From Craterostigma plantagineum (lineage: Eukaryota > Streptophyta > Magnoliopsida > Lamiales > Linderniaceae): 64,000 bases of DNA. Position numbers and translations under genes: made by a program. The stretch spans positions 124,001-188,000 of the forward strand of contig JAPQWV010000485.1 of the NCBI GenBank assembly GCA_027422505.1. The letters are read 5' to 3'. The notes below the pieces were generated by a model. The model was given only the letters and a program-made list of their open reading frames with translations, was not told the DNA's origin and did no database searches. This document shows, one piece after another, positions 34,544 to 47,024 of the stretch (position 1 is the first letter of the stretch; each line of letters opens with the position of its first letter).

Positions 34544-37500
34544 CTAATGCCAGTCACAATGGTATCGTAGCCCCATCTTGTCCAAATGCTGTTCCATAAC
34601 TGCCTGGGACAAGGGCTTCGTGAGTGGGTCCGCCACGTTTTCTGCGGTGGCGATTTTCTGCACGGCGACCATTCCGTTTTCAACGAACTCACGTAGTACG
34701 TGATATTTTCTCTCAATATGTTTGGACTTGCTATGAGATCGTGGTTCCTTTGCCTGCGCGACTGCACCGCTATTATCGCACCAAAGTGTAAGCGGTCTGT
34801 CCGCAACTGGTACCACAGTAAGTTCCTCCAAGAACTTTTTCATCCAAACAGCTTCTTTAGCTGCCTCTGAGGCTGCTATGTATTCTGCCTCACACGTGGA
34901 ATCGGCAGTCGTGCTTTGCTTGGAGCTTCTCCAAGACACTTCCCCACTATTGAGCACGAATACAAAACCTGAAGTAGATTTTCGGTCATCCACGTCCGAC
35001 TGGAAGTCCGAATCGGTATAACCTTCTACTTCTAGTCCCACTCCTCCATAGACAAGCGTTAAGTCTTTAGTCCGTCTAAGGTACTTAAAGATATTCTTAA
35101 CGGCTGTCCAGTGTCCTTCACCTGGGTTTGCCTGAAACCGACTAACCACGCTCACAGCGTAGGCAATATCCGGTCGTGTACACAACATCGCGTACATCAG
35201 ACTATCCACTGCCGACGCATAGGGTATCCACTCATCCGTCGTCGGTCTTCCTCACTTTGAGGTGACATTGATTTCGACAAATGGATCCCATGTCACATAG
35301 GTAAGAATCCTCTCTTAGAGTCATCCATTCTGAATTTCTTCAGGATTTTGTCTAAGTAAAGGGCTTGAGATAAGCCGATCGTTCTGTTCGCTCGATCCCT
35401 GAATAAGCGAATACCGAGTATATACGTCGCTTCTCCCAGATCTTTCATGGAGAATTCGGTTGAAAAAGGAACGCCGTTTTGACGTCCATCTGCCAAATCT
35501 CATAATCATAGTGCGCAGCTATTGCGAGCATTATGCGGATAGACTTGATCATGGCTACAGGCGAGAAAGTCTCCTCATAGTCGACTCCCTCCTTTTGGTT
35601 ATAGCCCTTGGCAACCAACCTGGCCTTGTATGTCTCAACTTGTCCGGCAGGTCCAATCTTTCTCTTGTATATCCATTTACAACCAATTGGTCTAAAACCG
35701 CTCGGTAGGTCTACAAGAGTTCAGACTTTGTTTGAGTACATTGAGTCTATCTCAGCCCGCATAGCTTCAATCCATCTCGTTGAGTCAACATCGTATATAG
35801 CTTGATCGAAAGTAGCGGGATCTTCTCTTAGAAGTCCCCTAGTCGCAACATAATCGTGTTCAACGTGTGACATGCCATACCGCTCTGGTTGGCGTGGCAC
35901 CCTTTCATATCGTCGTAAGACTGCTTCACTCGGACCATCCAATTCCAAATCCTGTGAGGGCGTTTCAGTTGACTGCTCCTCGAGAGTGACCTCTCGGCCA
36001 ACGCCACAATCTCGAATGAACTCCTCCTCGAGAAAATGTGTGTGTAGGCCCACAACGATCCTCTGATCATCGTGAAAGTAGAATAGGTACCCCATAGAGT
36101 TTTCAGGGTATCCTATGAAACGACCTTTCAGAGACCTAGACTCCAATTTGTCTGCCTTCAACTTTTTCACATAGGCCGGGCAACCCCAAATCCTAATATG
36201 TGATAAGCTGGGTAACCGACCAGTCCATATCTCATACGGAATGCCGTTAACAGACTTCGAGGGACACCGGTTTATGGTATAAGCCGCTGTCAAAAGTGCG
36301 TATCCCCATAATGACATCGGTAAATCTGTATAGCTTAACATAGAACGAACCATATCTAATCAAGTTTGGTTTCTACGTTCGGCCACGCCATTCAATTGTG
36401 GCGTGTCGGGCGGAGTCATATGTGATAATATACCATTCTCCTTCAAGAACTGGTCAAACTCAATACTCATGTACTCACCTCATCGATCCGATCGAATGGC
36501 TTTAATGAGTTTCGACGTTTGTTTTTCCACCAAAGCCTTATACTCCTTGAACCTTTCAAGTGCATCAGCTTTATACCTCATCACATACACGAGTCCGTAA
36601 CGACTGTGATCATCCGTGAAGGTAATAAAATAGTGGAAGTCACCCCGAGCCTTCACATTGAATGGCCCGCAAACGTCCGTGTGAATCAAACCGAGAATTT
36701 CCGTGGCTCTATTAAATGTCCCGGTGAAGGGTGATCGGGTCATTTTACCTTGGAGGCACGACTCACAAGTCGGATAGGGATCTGATCCCAACGGTTTCAA
36801 AATCCCGTTTTTCTCCAATTTGTGGATCTTGCGTTCTCCAGCATGCCCTAATCGAAGATGCCACAAGTACCTCGCGTTTATTTCTGACTTTCGTTTGTTT
36901 GTGACAGTATTCACAGATACGTCGTTCTGGGTGTTTAAATAGTACAAACCATTAAACAGTGTCGCGTTGCCAACATTTTTATTCCGATAGATAATGTGGC
37001 ATGTATTATTATTAAAGTTAAATACATAACCATTCCTGCTCAAAACAGGAATGGTGACGATGTTCTTAAAACCCCTCGGGAGTACAAGACAATCGTACAA
37101 ACGCAACACATGCCCAAATAACAAAACAAGAGATCTTGATCCGACGTGGCTTGCCGAGAGACTATCCCCGCTTCCCACTCTAACCTCGATCTCCCGCTCC
37201 CCAAGCGCTCTACTTGGTCCCAGACCCTGCTGGACACACAAATGTGAGTACTAGCTCCCGAATCCAATATCCAGGAAGTAGAGTATACAGATGATGAACA
37301 AACTGTTTCTAAAATATTAAGTTCCTTACCTGACGCAGCCTGCTCACCCTTGAGCTTCGGACAGTCCCGCTTCCAATGGCCCAGCGCACCGCAATGCAGA
37401 CACCTATCCATCGGCTTTACACCGGTCTGCTTCGATTTCCTAGAAGATTTGTTCTTCTTAGAAACCTTCCATGTTGGCTTGAGCTTGTTGCCCTTCTTCT

Positions 37501-38151
37501 TTTTGCCTTTCTGGGGCTTCGAAGAGGTGGCGACAAGTGCAGTCTGCTTTGCCCTCTTCATCTGACCTTGCGCCGTTGCTAACTGATTCATCAGATCAGG
37601 AAGCGTCAGCGTCATGCCGTTCAGATGATAGTTCACTATGAACGCGTTGAAGGACGGAGGCAGAGACTGCAAGATGAGATCGTTTTGTAATTCCCGATCA
37701 AATCGGAAATTGAGAGTCTCCAATCTCTCGATCATGGTGATCATGTTCATAACATGTTCGCCAACGTTCTCACCCTCAGACATCCTCGATCGGAAGAGCT
37801 GCGACGAAGCCGCATAGCGAGCTATCCTAGATGTCTCACCGTGAAGCTCTTTCAGATGCTGAACCATCGAGCATCAGCCATACCCTCATGGCTACGCTGC
37901 AGCGTGTTACTCATCGATCCGAGGACATGAGCCTTTACGAGCTGCTCGTCGCGCAGTCCCTTATCATAAGCGGCACGAGCCTGCTCGGTTGCCCGCGCCC
38001 CTGGGGCCGGCGGCAACTCGGAGTCAAGGATATACACTAGATTCTCAATCTGAAGGAAAATCCTCAGGTTGAGAAGCCAGTCTGAATAGTTTGACCCAGT
38101 CAACCTATTCTCCTTGAGCAGTATGTTTAAAGCGGTAGACATAATTAACAC
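34544..38151 (-). pseudogene. Copia gag-pol with deleted reverse-transcriptase core
   Basis: Gag starts at 38151 (MSTALNILLKENRLTGSNYS) and shifts frame near 37865. The zinc knuckle CLHCGALGHWKRDC and the protease box WILDSGASTHIC follow, then another shift near 37240. Integrase has the H-H-C-C finger (HLRLGHAGERKIHKL, CESCLQGK) and DVCGPF; TGA codons near 36480 and 36370 break it. Reverse transcriptase begins near 35720 but jumps at about 35463 from QMDVKTAF to FSMKDLGEATYILGIRLF, removing the segment that should hold the catalytic YVDD box. RNase H is well preserved (EGYTDSDFQSDVDDRKSTSG, CEAEYIAASEAAKEAVWMKK), ending at 34544. Confidence 0.92.
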
Positions 38152-39225
38152 TGAGAGAAAAAGCTGCAGAAAATGAAAGGCACATTAAGTCGTTTGTATA
38201 GATCATCAAACGCGAACAAGGACTTTTATTCCGTTTGACTCCCACTATCTTTTCATAAACTCCATTTTCTCCCATTGGATGTTTTGAAAGTTTCGTTGAT
38301 AACTTCGATAGTGGAGTTGATGTCCCCGTGGGCGGATGCAAACCTCAACCTCTGTCGTTTTATTGGTTTGCAGCGGCCACGAAGTCGTGCTCCGCACGAA
38401 TCCGACCTCGTCGAATGTTTCAACTATCTTTGTCTCAGTCAGGGACCCCTGCTGGCAAACCCGGAACAAGGTGGTGTGACTGTCTAAGTGCGACTTATCA
38501 ACTTTGCTCAAAACCGCACACTTGAACCGTACGTTTTACCGCATAGTGCGGTCTTGGCGAGCGGCGCTAACGCACTCGAGCAAGCCGAAACGAAAGCAAA
38601 TGCAAGGCGCCGGCATACCCGGAACCAAACCTTGTATTTAGGTTTCGTAATAACTCAGCCCGAGCTTGATAGAAGACAGGGCATCAAATCCCTTTACTCA
38701 CTTAGTATTTCTTCGGGAGATTGTATTGTCATAGCAAAAATCAAAAATTAAGCACGAGCACATAAATGCGTTAATTAAATTCCTAACCCTAGGAAAGCAA
38801 TTTAAATGGACAAATGCGCGGGCTATTTCTAAGCTGGTCCTATTACATGGGTCGTAAAACGACCGGGTATTTGATCTCCAAACGTCGACTCGTCATCACG
38901 CGGGTCATCGAACCCTCCAATCTTGCCTTGCGTCAAACGGCCGCCGTTTTATCTAACTTATCTAATAAAGCGATAAAATACAACACAGGGGGGAATTATT
39001 TCCCGAACAACCCGTAATCCATGTACATACCGGGGGGCAGCTATCGGCCCTTAAACAAATAACCCGGTGTGAACCTAAGCCTGCGTAAATGTCCCACATA
39101 AACATGCAACACAGAATTTTGACGCCGGGTGACCGACCGACGTCACGAGCGACGATAGTCTCCAAACAACGTCGACCGTTCTTTCGCCACATCGGCTTTC
39201 GAGGCCTTCGGTCGAACCATGCATG
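38152..39225 (-). other. Leader between primer-binding site and gag
   Basis: About 1.07 kb of untranslated leader. Short frames occur on both strands without recognisable domains. Nothing further is called. Confidence 0.5.
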
Positions 39226-39228
39226 AGC

Positions 39229-39245
39229 CGTAGCTCTGATACCAC
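39229..39245 (-). other. Primer-binding site (tRNA-Met type) of the 31-40 kb copia element
   Basis: On the minus strand, TGGTATCAGAGCTACGG follows the LTR end ACCCCAACA after one base. It fixes this LTR as the 5' LTR. Confidence 0.85.
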
Positions 39246-40656
39246 TGTTGGGGTAGGCCCGATTAATCGACGCCGGCCCCCGAACAGCTCAACGTGGCGA
39301 TAGCGGAAGCGCGTTTTGAACCGAGCGGCGTAGGGTGCCGAATTTTCGATTTTCAACATCTAAATTCGACCTAACGCCCTTCGGCTTCTCCCGAGGGCTC
39401 AAGATACTGCCCTGAGCCTCAAGAGACCACGTCTAATTCGAACTTCTCAAATTCGAATTTAGTACAACTGTATTCGAATTAATAACTTCATTCCAAACTA
39501 GTTCGAACAAAGCGGCAGCCAACAGCGTTTCGACTGTTTGGCGACCGAAATGATTTTCGATCAATACCAAATTTCCAGAATCATTCTACACTTCCCGACG
39601 ATCGTAACGTGGGGTCTTTAGAATCATTCCGATGTCGTTTGGTATTTTTCGCAAAACCAAATCAGTGGTTCGAAATTATCAATTCGACTAAAGCGGCAGT
39701 ATGCCGTCTTTCAACAGTTTGATAACCGAAATGATATCCGATCGATACCAAATTTTCCAGATTGATTCTAAACTTCCCGAAGATCGTAACGAGGGGTCTT
39801 TTGAATCATTACGATATCGTTTGGTATTTTTCGTAAAATCAAATCAGTAAGGTTCGAAATATACCGTCGGTGTACGTGAATGCACCTCGGATGGACGTCG
39901 CAACACCTCGTCTGGCTCCCGGGGCTTCCGGGCTAGATTGTCACGCCGGTATGACCTTGATCGAACCTCCGAGACTGCTCCCGATGGCTAGCGCAGTTCG
40001 GGTTCGGGCGTCGGGACTCGTCAAACGATCCCGTAGCTTGACGTGGCTTGACAAGTTATAACTTCAACTCACTTTATTTCTTTTCTCTCTAGTTTATTTG
40101 TTAAACCAAGTACAAGTACCTCAGCCCCTCATATTTCTCACGTTGGCCTTTTTTTTCATTTATGCATGTCTCTTTTTTGGTTTTCAACACCTAAGCACAT
40201 GAGGTGTCACATTGTGCTTGTAGTATAATTCCACTAACACTTGTCATGTTATTGAATGAATGAGTCACTTGCCACCTCAACCATTGTGGCATAAGATGGA
40301 ATTGACACATGTTCAATGACCAAGTCAACATGCATATTTTCAATTAATTCCACTTCGGCCCATGAGGTTTCCAAATTCTCAATTTAGTCCCTCAATTTTA
40401 AGTAATAAAATAATTAAATCCAATCTAATTATTTTATTTACAATTGAGCCTCATTTAGTTAATTAATTAATTAAGCACTTAAGACAATCTTAAGTCCTAA
40501 TTATTCCCATGACCCTCACCGGAGCTTAACTAAATCGTCGACAATTCATATCAACTATGCCACTACCTCAGCGAATCCCATTCGTTAGGTTCCAAAGAAA
40601 AGCCGCCGTTTTCGTTCAAGTTCATTACCATTTTTAAGCGCGACTCTCTAGGTCCG
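39246..40656 (-). repeat. 5' LTR (partial) of the 31-40 kb copia element
   Basis: Matches 31241-32660 nearly base for base, with a few substitutions and small indels. At about 40656 the similarity stops within CTCTAGGTCCGTC and accessory-ORF sequence of the neighbouring element begins, so the first 1 kb of the LTR is gone. Confidence 0.9.
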
Positions 40657-41141
40657 TCAGCCAGCGTGCTTCGGGGATAGACACTTGTTAGTTATTCCGA
40701 AAAGTGTCTTCCAAGGATGGGAATCCGTTGCTCTGCATTTGAGCTAGCTTGGTGAGTGGCGGACGGTACCCCATCTGGAGGAAATCATGCACCATTTCTG
40801 CATCTGATGGAAGGGGGTCGTAATTTTGGCTGTGAGGGAGGTCGAGCAGAACTCTGAACTCGTTCTTGCTCATGCAGACGTGCCTCGTTCCGACAACCGT
40901 GGTAAAGTGGTATGCCCGTCCAAGATGAGGCTCTTGATTCATCCCAAAACTGCTGGAGGTAGACCATTGGCACTGATGCTGTCACGGTAAGTGCATGCCA
41001 TAGTGGATGGCCTTGTAGGATGGACACGATTATGTCATCTGGACACCGGAAGCTGGTCAGATCTAATATGAAGTTCGTATCGTGGACATTGAGGTATAAG
41101 GCCTTCTCGTAGATATGGTTATATATAGGGTAGTGATCCAT
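40657..41141 (-). pseudogene. Accessory ORF, 5' fragment (first copy)
   Basis: Starts MDHYPIYNHIYEKALYLN at 41141 and includes LDLTSFRCPDDIIVSILQGH, MVYLQQFWD and, after a frame change near 40940, FTTVVGTRHVCMSKNEFRVL and DAEMVHDFLQMGYRPP. It stops at 40688 and is then cut by the junction. It corresponds to 54230-53745 in the second copy and is homologous to the plus-strand ORF at 47025. Confidence 0.8.
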
Positions 41142-43185
41142 CTGAAATCCACATCAGAAATGTAATCATTAGTTCAAAAATTTGAGTCGAAATTATCTTG
41201 AAGAATGTATGGATTGGCACGTAGGTATACGAGAGTGACTATAAAAAATGATATTTCGACCTATGTATATTTTTCATATGAAAGTTTAGTCAAAATTTTC
41301 TAAGTGTTTTAGAACCACTGTTCACTCCGTGAAATTTGTCGCTCGTAAATTGAAATTTCAACTTTAAATTTCCAAAGTGTTGATTTTTAATCAAGATATC
41401 CGTTTATTTTTGCGATCGAAAATTTTATTCGCTATAGAAGGCTACAGTAAAAAGACTTAGAAAATTTTTTTTTAAGTTTGTTTGACCTTTAGACACGATA
41501 CTGTAGCCGAGAAATTTTACGATCGAGAAAAAATTCGTGTAAATTTACGATCGAGAAATTTCCAAGTAAATTTATGATCGAAAAATGTTTCGCGCGCGAA
41601 TTAAATTTCCGCTGTGAAAATTAACGAGCGAGAACGTATTTCAATTTTAAACAAGTTTTTCGTTGTGAAATTTTACGATTGAGAAAATTTTATCGTCGAA
41701 AAATTAATTTTATCGCCGCTAAAATTTTTCGACCGAGAACAATATTGATATCGAAATTTTCGAATGTAAGTTTTGCGCTCGAAAATTTTTAAAGAGATGG
41801 CATCTATTTATATATTCCTCTCAGTAATATTTCGCTCGCATAAAATCAAAATTGCGTTTCACGATTGTAAATAATTTCGATCAACGTTATAAATCTTAAT
41901 GACTAATCACGAAAACATTTGCGATCGAAAAACTTTTACGATGCAAATAGTGACTAATCAAATTAAAATTCAATTTTCTTTTACTGTTTGCGAGCGAGAA
42001 AGTTCTTCGATGCATTTAAACCTGTAAACTCCAGTTTTGTCTTATCTGTCAATCGGACACTAATACGCATAAATCGAAGTTATATTCACCCAAAAGAAAG
42101 AAACATCGAAACTAGCCTATTATGCAGTTTTTAACCTAGATTATACTTAGAATAAGGTCTAATAACTGCGAACGAGTATTTCGAGTTCTCAGAGTATGAA
42201 CAGTCGAGAAATTTTCAAAGAATCATACGAAATATACCAAAATACAGATGCGAATCTAGTTTAAATGCACGATTAACCCTAACAGAAGTCAAATCTACCT
42301 TTCAAAGACGAAAATCAGATGAAAAATCGAAAATTTTGAAGTTTTTGACGTTCGTCTTTTGAGAGAAGAAGTTTTTCGCACGAGAAATTTGACTGTTAAT
42401 TTTGCGATCGAGGGTTTTAGCGTGTATTTAGGGATTTTCGACTGCAAACTAATTATTTGGTTTAATTGGGCTGATCAGATGTTTTCGATACTTAGAGAAT
42501 TAAGCCCATTACTATTTGCGATCGGGAAACTTATGATCGAGAAATTTGATTGGGTTATTGTTGAATTTCGCTCGACAATTCCGATCGAAAATCTTTCTTG
42601 TTCCTGTTTAATTTTGCTCGTCAGTATAGGAGCGAAAATTACAATTTGGCCCAAATCAATTTTCGCTCGAGAAACAGTGACTGAAAATTACAAATTCGCC
42701 CGAATTTCTCGATGTTAATTTTATCTTAATATTTCAGATTGATCCTAAATGTTAGAATAAACCACAGATTACTCCTTCTAAGTATAAACGAAAGTGCAAT
42801 TAACTCCCTGTATTTTCGAAGAAATGACATCTGACTCCAAAATTGATCTTTGAAAATCTGCAATACTTAGAAAAAATGTCGAGAATATGAGAGTTAATAG
42901 GAAGTAATTGTTCTAAACATTTGGAGCTCAAACATGGAGTCATTGTAGATGCTCCCCCTCAAATAGTGCACATGTATCGATTTTATCACGTAATTATGCA
43001 AATCAATACAAGTAATAATCATTTAATACGCAATTAATCTTTTAGACTCGTTACATGTTCCCCTAATTATGTAATAAAGATTTGCGCGAGGGTAAGGGCT
43101 TGAACATATAGAATCGCATTTAATCATTTCAGCGTAAATGCAAAAAAAGCTTGCATATCAGAATGTGCGAAGTGTTTTTTTATTG

Positions 43186-43218
<33 letters not shown>

Positions 43219-44700
43219 GTATGTATAATTTTCATATGTATATTAGCATAATAATAGCATGGGGTCAGATTATTTTGCGTCAATCGATCGTCACGCCTAA
43301 GATTTCGTATGACACCTGAAAGACACACTGCCGTCAAGTCTAGTCATCAAACTGAAGTCTTAAAATCATAGAGTGATCCATTTCGACAACTCTCACTAAG
43401 TCTACTCTAGTGCTCTTATTATTTTTTGACTCGGTGATTTTATTTATATATCGCTCAGTCAACACAAGCCATTTTAAGTCAATTTTCCTATGATCAAGGC
43501 ATAATTAATCATTTCACCTAAGCTAGAGATCGTCGTTTGGAATCAAATGGACTTTTAAGGGTTTAATTTGGCTAGGACTTAGGGAGGAAGGAAATTTATA
43601 GGAAAAGGTGAGCTTATCTTTCTCGTCTTCCATTTCTACGTCCGTCTCCTTCTTTTCTTTCGGCAAAGAGAATTTTATTTTTCAATCCCATCCCTTATGT
43701 TATCCCTTTATGCTCAAGCTGAAACTCCGCTTCTCCACGAGACTTTAGGAGATTATCATAGGCGAAGTTCTTCCTGTTGGTTCTTGGGCCGATACCATGC
43801 TCCTCTTCTCTTAATCCCTAGAGAGGTTTCAGATATTATCAATTTGAAAAGTTCACGGTTATGGAATTCGTACCCAAGGTTGTGCTCCTCTTCTCGTTTC
43901 CCGATATAAGACCGGATTATCGTTGGAGAAGTTCACTTCGAGGTGCTCCTCTTTCCAGCCGTTCTGACGAGCGTAAGAGATTATCGACGGAGAAGTTCAC
44001 AGCAGGATCCTTGTCTTCTTTTGGTAGTCTGAAAGGTCGGTTCCTTTGGTCTGTTTTTATGCGTTGAGCATTGCCTTCTTTAGTCATCTTCTCGTTTCTT
44101 TTACTTTTCTCCCCTACTTTTCTTGTTTGAACAACCATTTGACGAAAATAGAATCGGTTGAAGGTTGAAATGGGTTTCAGATGAAGAAAAGGAAGTCGGA
44201 GAAGGTCCAAAGTGGACGACTAAGGGCTATGATATGGAAAAGGATTGTAAAAGGTCGAGTGAGGAATTACCTAAATGCCTCGAATCATTTTCTGACGATC
44301 TAAAGAAGGGCGAGTATGAAGCCGAGTCTCACTAGAAAAGACATTTAATTGAAGTGTGACTTCACTCGAGAGATAGATCCAAGGAGAGAAAAATTGTAGT
44401 GCTAGAGTCCTCACATTTGAAAGGTGACTTTGTGTCTAGTGGAGCAAACTTAAGACCTTTAGACACAAGAATGTGACTTAGACTGACAGAATTAAGCAGT
44501 TGAATCATTCGTACGTCGGCAAAACTCTACGTGACTTAGACCGAAGCATACTTAAAGATCTCGTCATTCCCCACTATTATAGATATATGTATAGTTTTTT
44601 TAATTATAAAATTTTGATCATCACGCAAGATAAGACAAATAAGCATGGAAATAGGTAGAATAGAGCATATGATAGCATAGAAGATCAGGTAATGCACATA
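41142..44700. other. Post-pol spacer of the SIRE-like fragment (first copy)
   Basis: 3.6 kb of non-coding sequence between the accessory ORF and pol. The part near 41340-42720 is dense in CGAAAATTT, GATCGAGAAATT and similar AT-rich words with CG. At 43700-44070, imperfect repeats of about 75-90 bases carry GAGATTATC and GAGAAGTTCAC motifs. Frames there (43697-44067) have no family and are considered non-coding. Confidence 0.65.
43185..43227. repeat. (TA)n(TATG)n microsatellite
   Basis: A TA run followed by about five TATG units. The matching site in the second copy (56281-56312) has a similar TA run but about two TATG units, a useful marker of divergence between the duplicates. Confidence 0.9.
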
Positions 44701-44935
44701 TCACGGGAGATTCAACATGCCTAATTTTCCGACAAGGAATTGAAATCGTTTTTCATCGAATACCTTGGTGAGAATGTCGGCTAGCTGATACTCCGTGTTC
44801 ACAAAGTACATGTCTATGGTGCCTTTTTCTACGTGATCTTTGATAAAGTGATATCTAATTTCTATGTGTTTCGTGCGTGAATGGTGAGCAGGATTGCACG
44901 TAATCGCAATGGCACTTTGACTATGATGGGCATGT
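44701..44935 (-). pseudogene. Copia RNase H tail (first copy)
   Basis: Minus strand reads SQSAIAITCNPAHHSRTKHI, FIKDHVEKGTIDMYF, YQLADILTK and the end GKLGMLNLP followed by a stop at 44701-44703. The rest of pol is absent because the fragment ends at about 44935. Confidence 0.9.
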
Positions 44936-45049
44936 TGAACATTTAGTTGTGATCAATCGACCCTACATGAACTTTGATAAAGTGTACATATTTTTTTTCC
45001 ACTTCTGTCGCCGCCGTTTTCTATGTGTCTTCTGAATTATGTCTTTTGA

Positions 45050-45215
45050 GGGGGAGTTTTCGATTAAGAGGGAGCGTCTGATTTTTCCATTATTTAAAAA
45101 AAAAGGGGGGGGGGGGAGAGGGAAGTTTTAGATTAAGGGGGAGCTTCTGATTTTTCCATTACTTAAAAAGGGGAGTTTTAGATTAAGGGGGAGTTTCTGA
45201 TTTTGCCTATATAAA
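45050..45215 (+). repeat. Tandem polypurine-tract-like repeats after pol
   Basis: Three units of about 60 bases each contain GGGGAGTTTTAGATTAAGGG or a close variant, plus a run of 11 or so G residues near 45102-45113. Purine-rich tandem motifs after pol are known in Sireviruses (multiple polypurine tracts); here they lie directly after the pol stop. Confidence 0.75.
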
Positions 45216-45889
45216 AATAAATTTTTGGGTTGAAATTTCAAAGTTTGGTCAAATTGAGTCAAAATTGGACTGATTAAAATGTTTTGGGTTGAATTTTAAA
45301 ATTTCTAGTCAAACAGGGTCAAAATTGGACCAATTGAGCTTCAATTGGACCCAATTTTGACCAAGCCCGCGAAAATCAGATCTGGACCCAGCTTTGACCA
45401 AGCCCACGAATTTCGGCCCATTTACACAAAATTTCGCATGAACAGTGACTAAAACCCCTAAAACCCCAAACCCTTAACGTTATTCACAATACTAAAATTC
45501 CCGAGAAAATTCAAAACTTTCGCAACCCCGGTTTCAAAATTTCGCAACTCCTCGCATCATCGTCGTCGTCAAATCTGCTTTCAAAATCTGTTTCCTGCTA
45601 ACTCCATTGTCGCAAATCAGCTTCTCGGTATGAATACACCTCAAATAAATCAATTTCCAGTCACTTTATCCTGTTTTGCCCCGTTTCGATTAAATCTGTT
45701 AGGTTAGAATTAATTTTTCGCGGCCTCTGAATCGAACTCATGTTATGTTATTAATGTTTAATACACCCAAATATGCATTGCCCATCCAATTACGAGTCGA
45801 TTGAGTCCAGATTATTGCATTTTGGTTGAGATTTGAGTAGGTCTAAGGCAAAATAAATCACTGCGTCGTTTCGCATGCTTTCGCACTGT

Positions 45890-46930
45890 GTTCTTCACCG
45901 AGAAAAATTCTCAGAAAAATTGCTTTAAACGTTAAATTTCGCTGCTACAGTGAGCAAGGTTCCGCGAAAATTTTTTCCGAGAAATTTCTTACGTTGAAAT
46001 TTTTGCTACTACAGTGAGTGAGGTCCCGCGAAAGTTTTATCCGAGAAATTTCTAGCGTTAAAATTTTCGCTGCTACAGTGACTAAGGAACTGCGAAACTT
46101 TCGCCCGAGAATATACATATGTTAAAAAAAAAATTTTGCTGCTACAATGACTAAGGAACTGCGAAACTTTCGCCCGAGAATTTACATATGTTAAAAATTT
46201 TTTCGCTGCTGCAGCATGTTAAGTCCCGCGAAAGTTTATCCGAGAAATTTTTTTTTTCCCTCACGTGAAAACTTTCTCTGCTACAGTGTGTTTAGACCCG
46301 CGAAATTCTAATACACTTCACTTCACTTCACTTTTCGCATTATTTCCTTCCGCGAAACTTTCATATAACGTGCGAAAATTTTCCCTATCTGCGAAATTTA
46401 CACAATATGCGAAAAGTAACATTACTTGCGAAAATTTCTACGTATTACACTTAGCGAATTTTCATTACATGCGAACCTTTACACAACATGCGAAAATTTT
46501 CTCTATCTGCGAAACTTCTCCTTGATATGCGAATTTTCCATTACACAATATGCGAAAACTTTCTCGACATATCAATATGCTATAAGTTGCGAAAATTTAG
46601 CAATACATGCGAAATATTACTCTATCTGCAACAATTTTCTCGGCATGCCTATATATATCATAATCTGCGAAAATTTTCCACTACTTGCAAACATTTCCCA
46701 CTACATGCGAAATTCTCAACTGAATGCGAAATTTTCTTTCCTTGTGACAATTTTCCCTAGGTACGAATTTTTGACTACATGCGAAAATTGTCTTCACTTT
46801 AAAAATTTTCTAAGTACTGAGAAATTTCTCATTGCATCCGAAAATTTTGACTACTTACGAAATTTCCATTACATGAGAAATTTTACACAAAATGCTAAAA
46901 TTTTCTCAACATGTCTATGTGTTATTTAAG
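45890..46930 (+). repeat. Degenerate TGCGAAA repeat arrays in the plus-strand spacer
   Basis: Part 1 (about 45890-46300): four to five units of about 65-75 bases with CGCTGCTACAGTGA and GCGAAACTTTCGCCCGAGAA. Part 2 (about 46370-46900): shorter units of 20-28 bases around TGCGAAAATTTTC. Long frames through part 2 are repeat artefacts. The minus-strand element has a comparable CG-containing AT-rich spacer. Confidence 0.75.
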
Positions 46931-47024
46931 GCCACTTCCATTGTTTCATCCACGACTTATTTATATCCATTTTCTCGCAACTTAGTCAGTACTAATCATA
47001 TTACAATTACTGTCGAGCACAGAT

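Larger units (their letters stand above)
31241..40656 (-). mobile_element. Ty1/copia element with large LTR, defective and truncated
   Basis: Minus-strand element. The 3' LTR is 34508-31241, the coding region about 38151-34544, the leader 39225-38152, and the remaining 5' LTR 40656-39246. The two LTRs are near identical over their shared 1.4 kb. The 5' LTR lacks its first kilobase because sequence of another element begins at 40657, so the outer target duplication is lost. An 830-bp hAT element sits in the 3' LTR. Coding lesions (below) make it immobile on its own. Confidence 0.9.
40657..44935 (-). mobile_element. Fragment of a SIRE-like copia element, direct duplicate of 53745-58015
   Basis: In minus orientation it holds the pol tail (44935-44701), the long post-pol spacer, and the first 160 or so codons of the accessory ORF (41141 down to about 40657). 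It matches 53745-58015 almost throughout, differing by small indels, for example five against two TATG units in the microsatellite. Both ends are abrupt junctions with other elements and there are no LTRs of its own. Confidence 0.9.

Noticed and set aside
42359..42718. A 119-codon plus-strand frame in the SIRE-like spacer (and its copy at 55485)
   Set aside because: It runs antisense to the element in non-coding spacer full of short CG/AT words and breaks in the duplicate copy.
46265..46929. Plus-strand open frames rich in Cys-Glu-Asn-Phe repeats
   Set aside because: They are read-throughs of the TGCGAAA tandem array and lie in a non-coding spacer.
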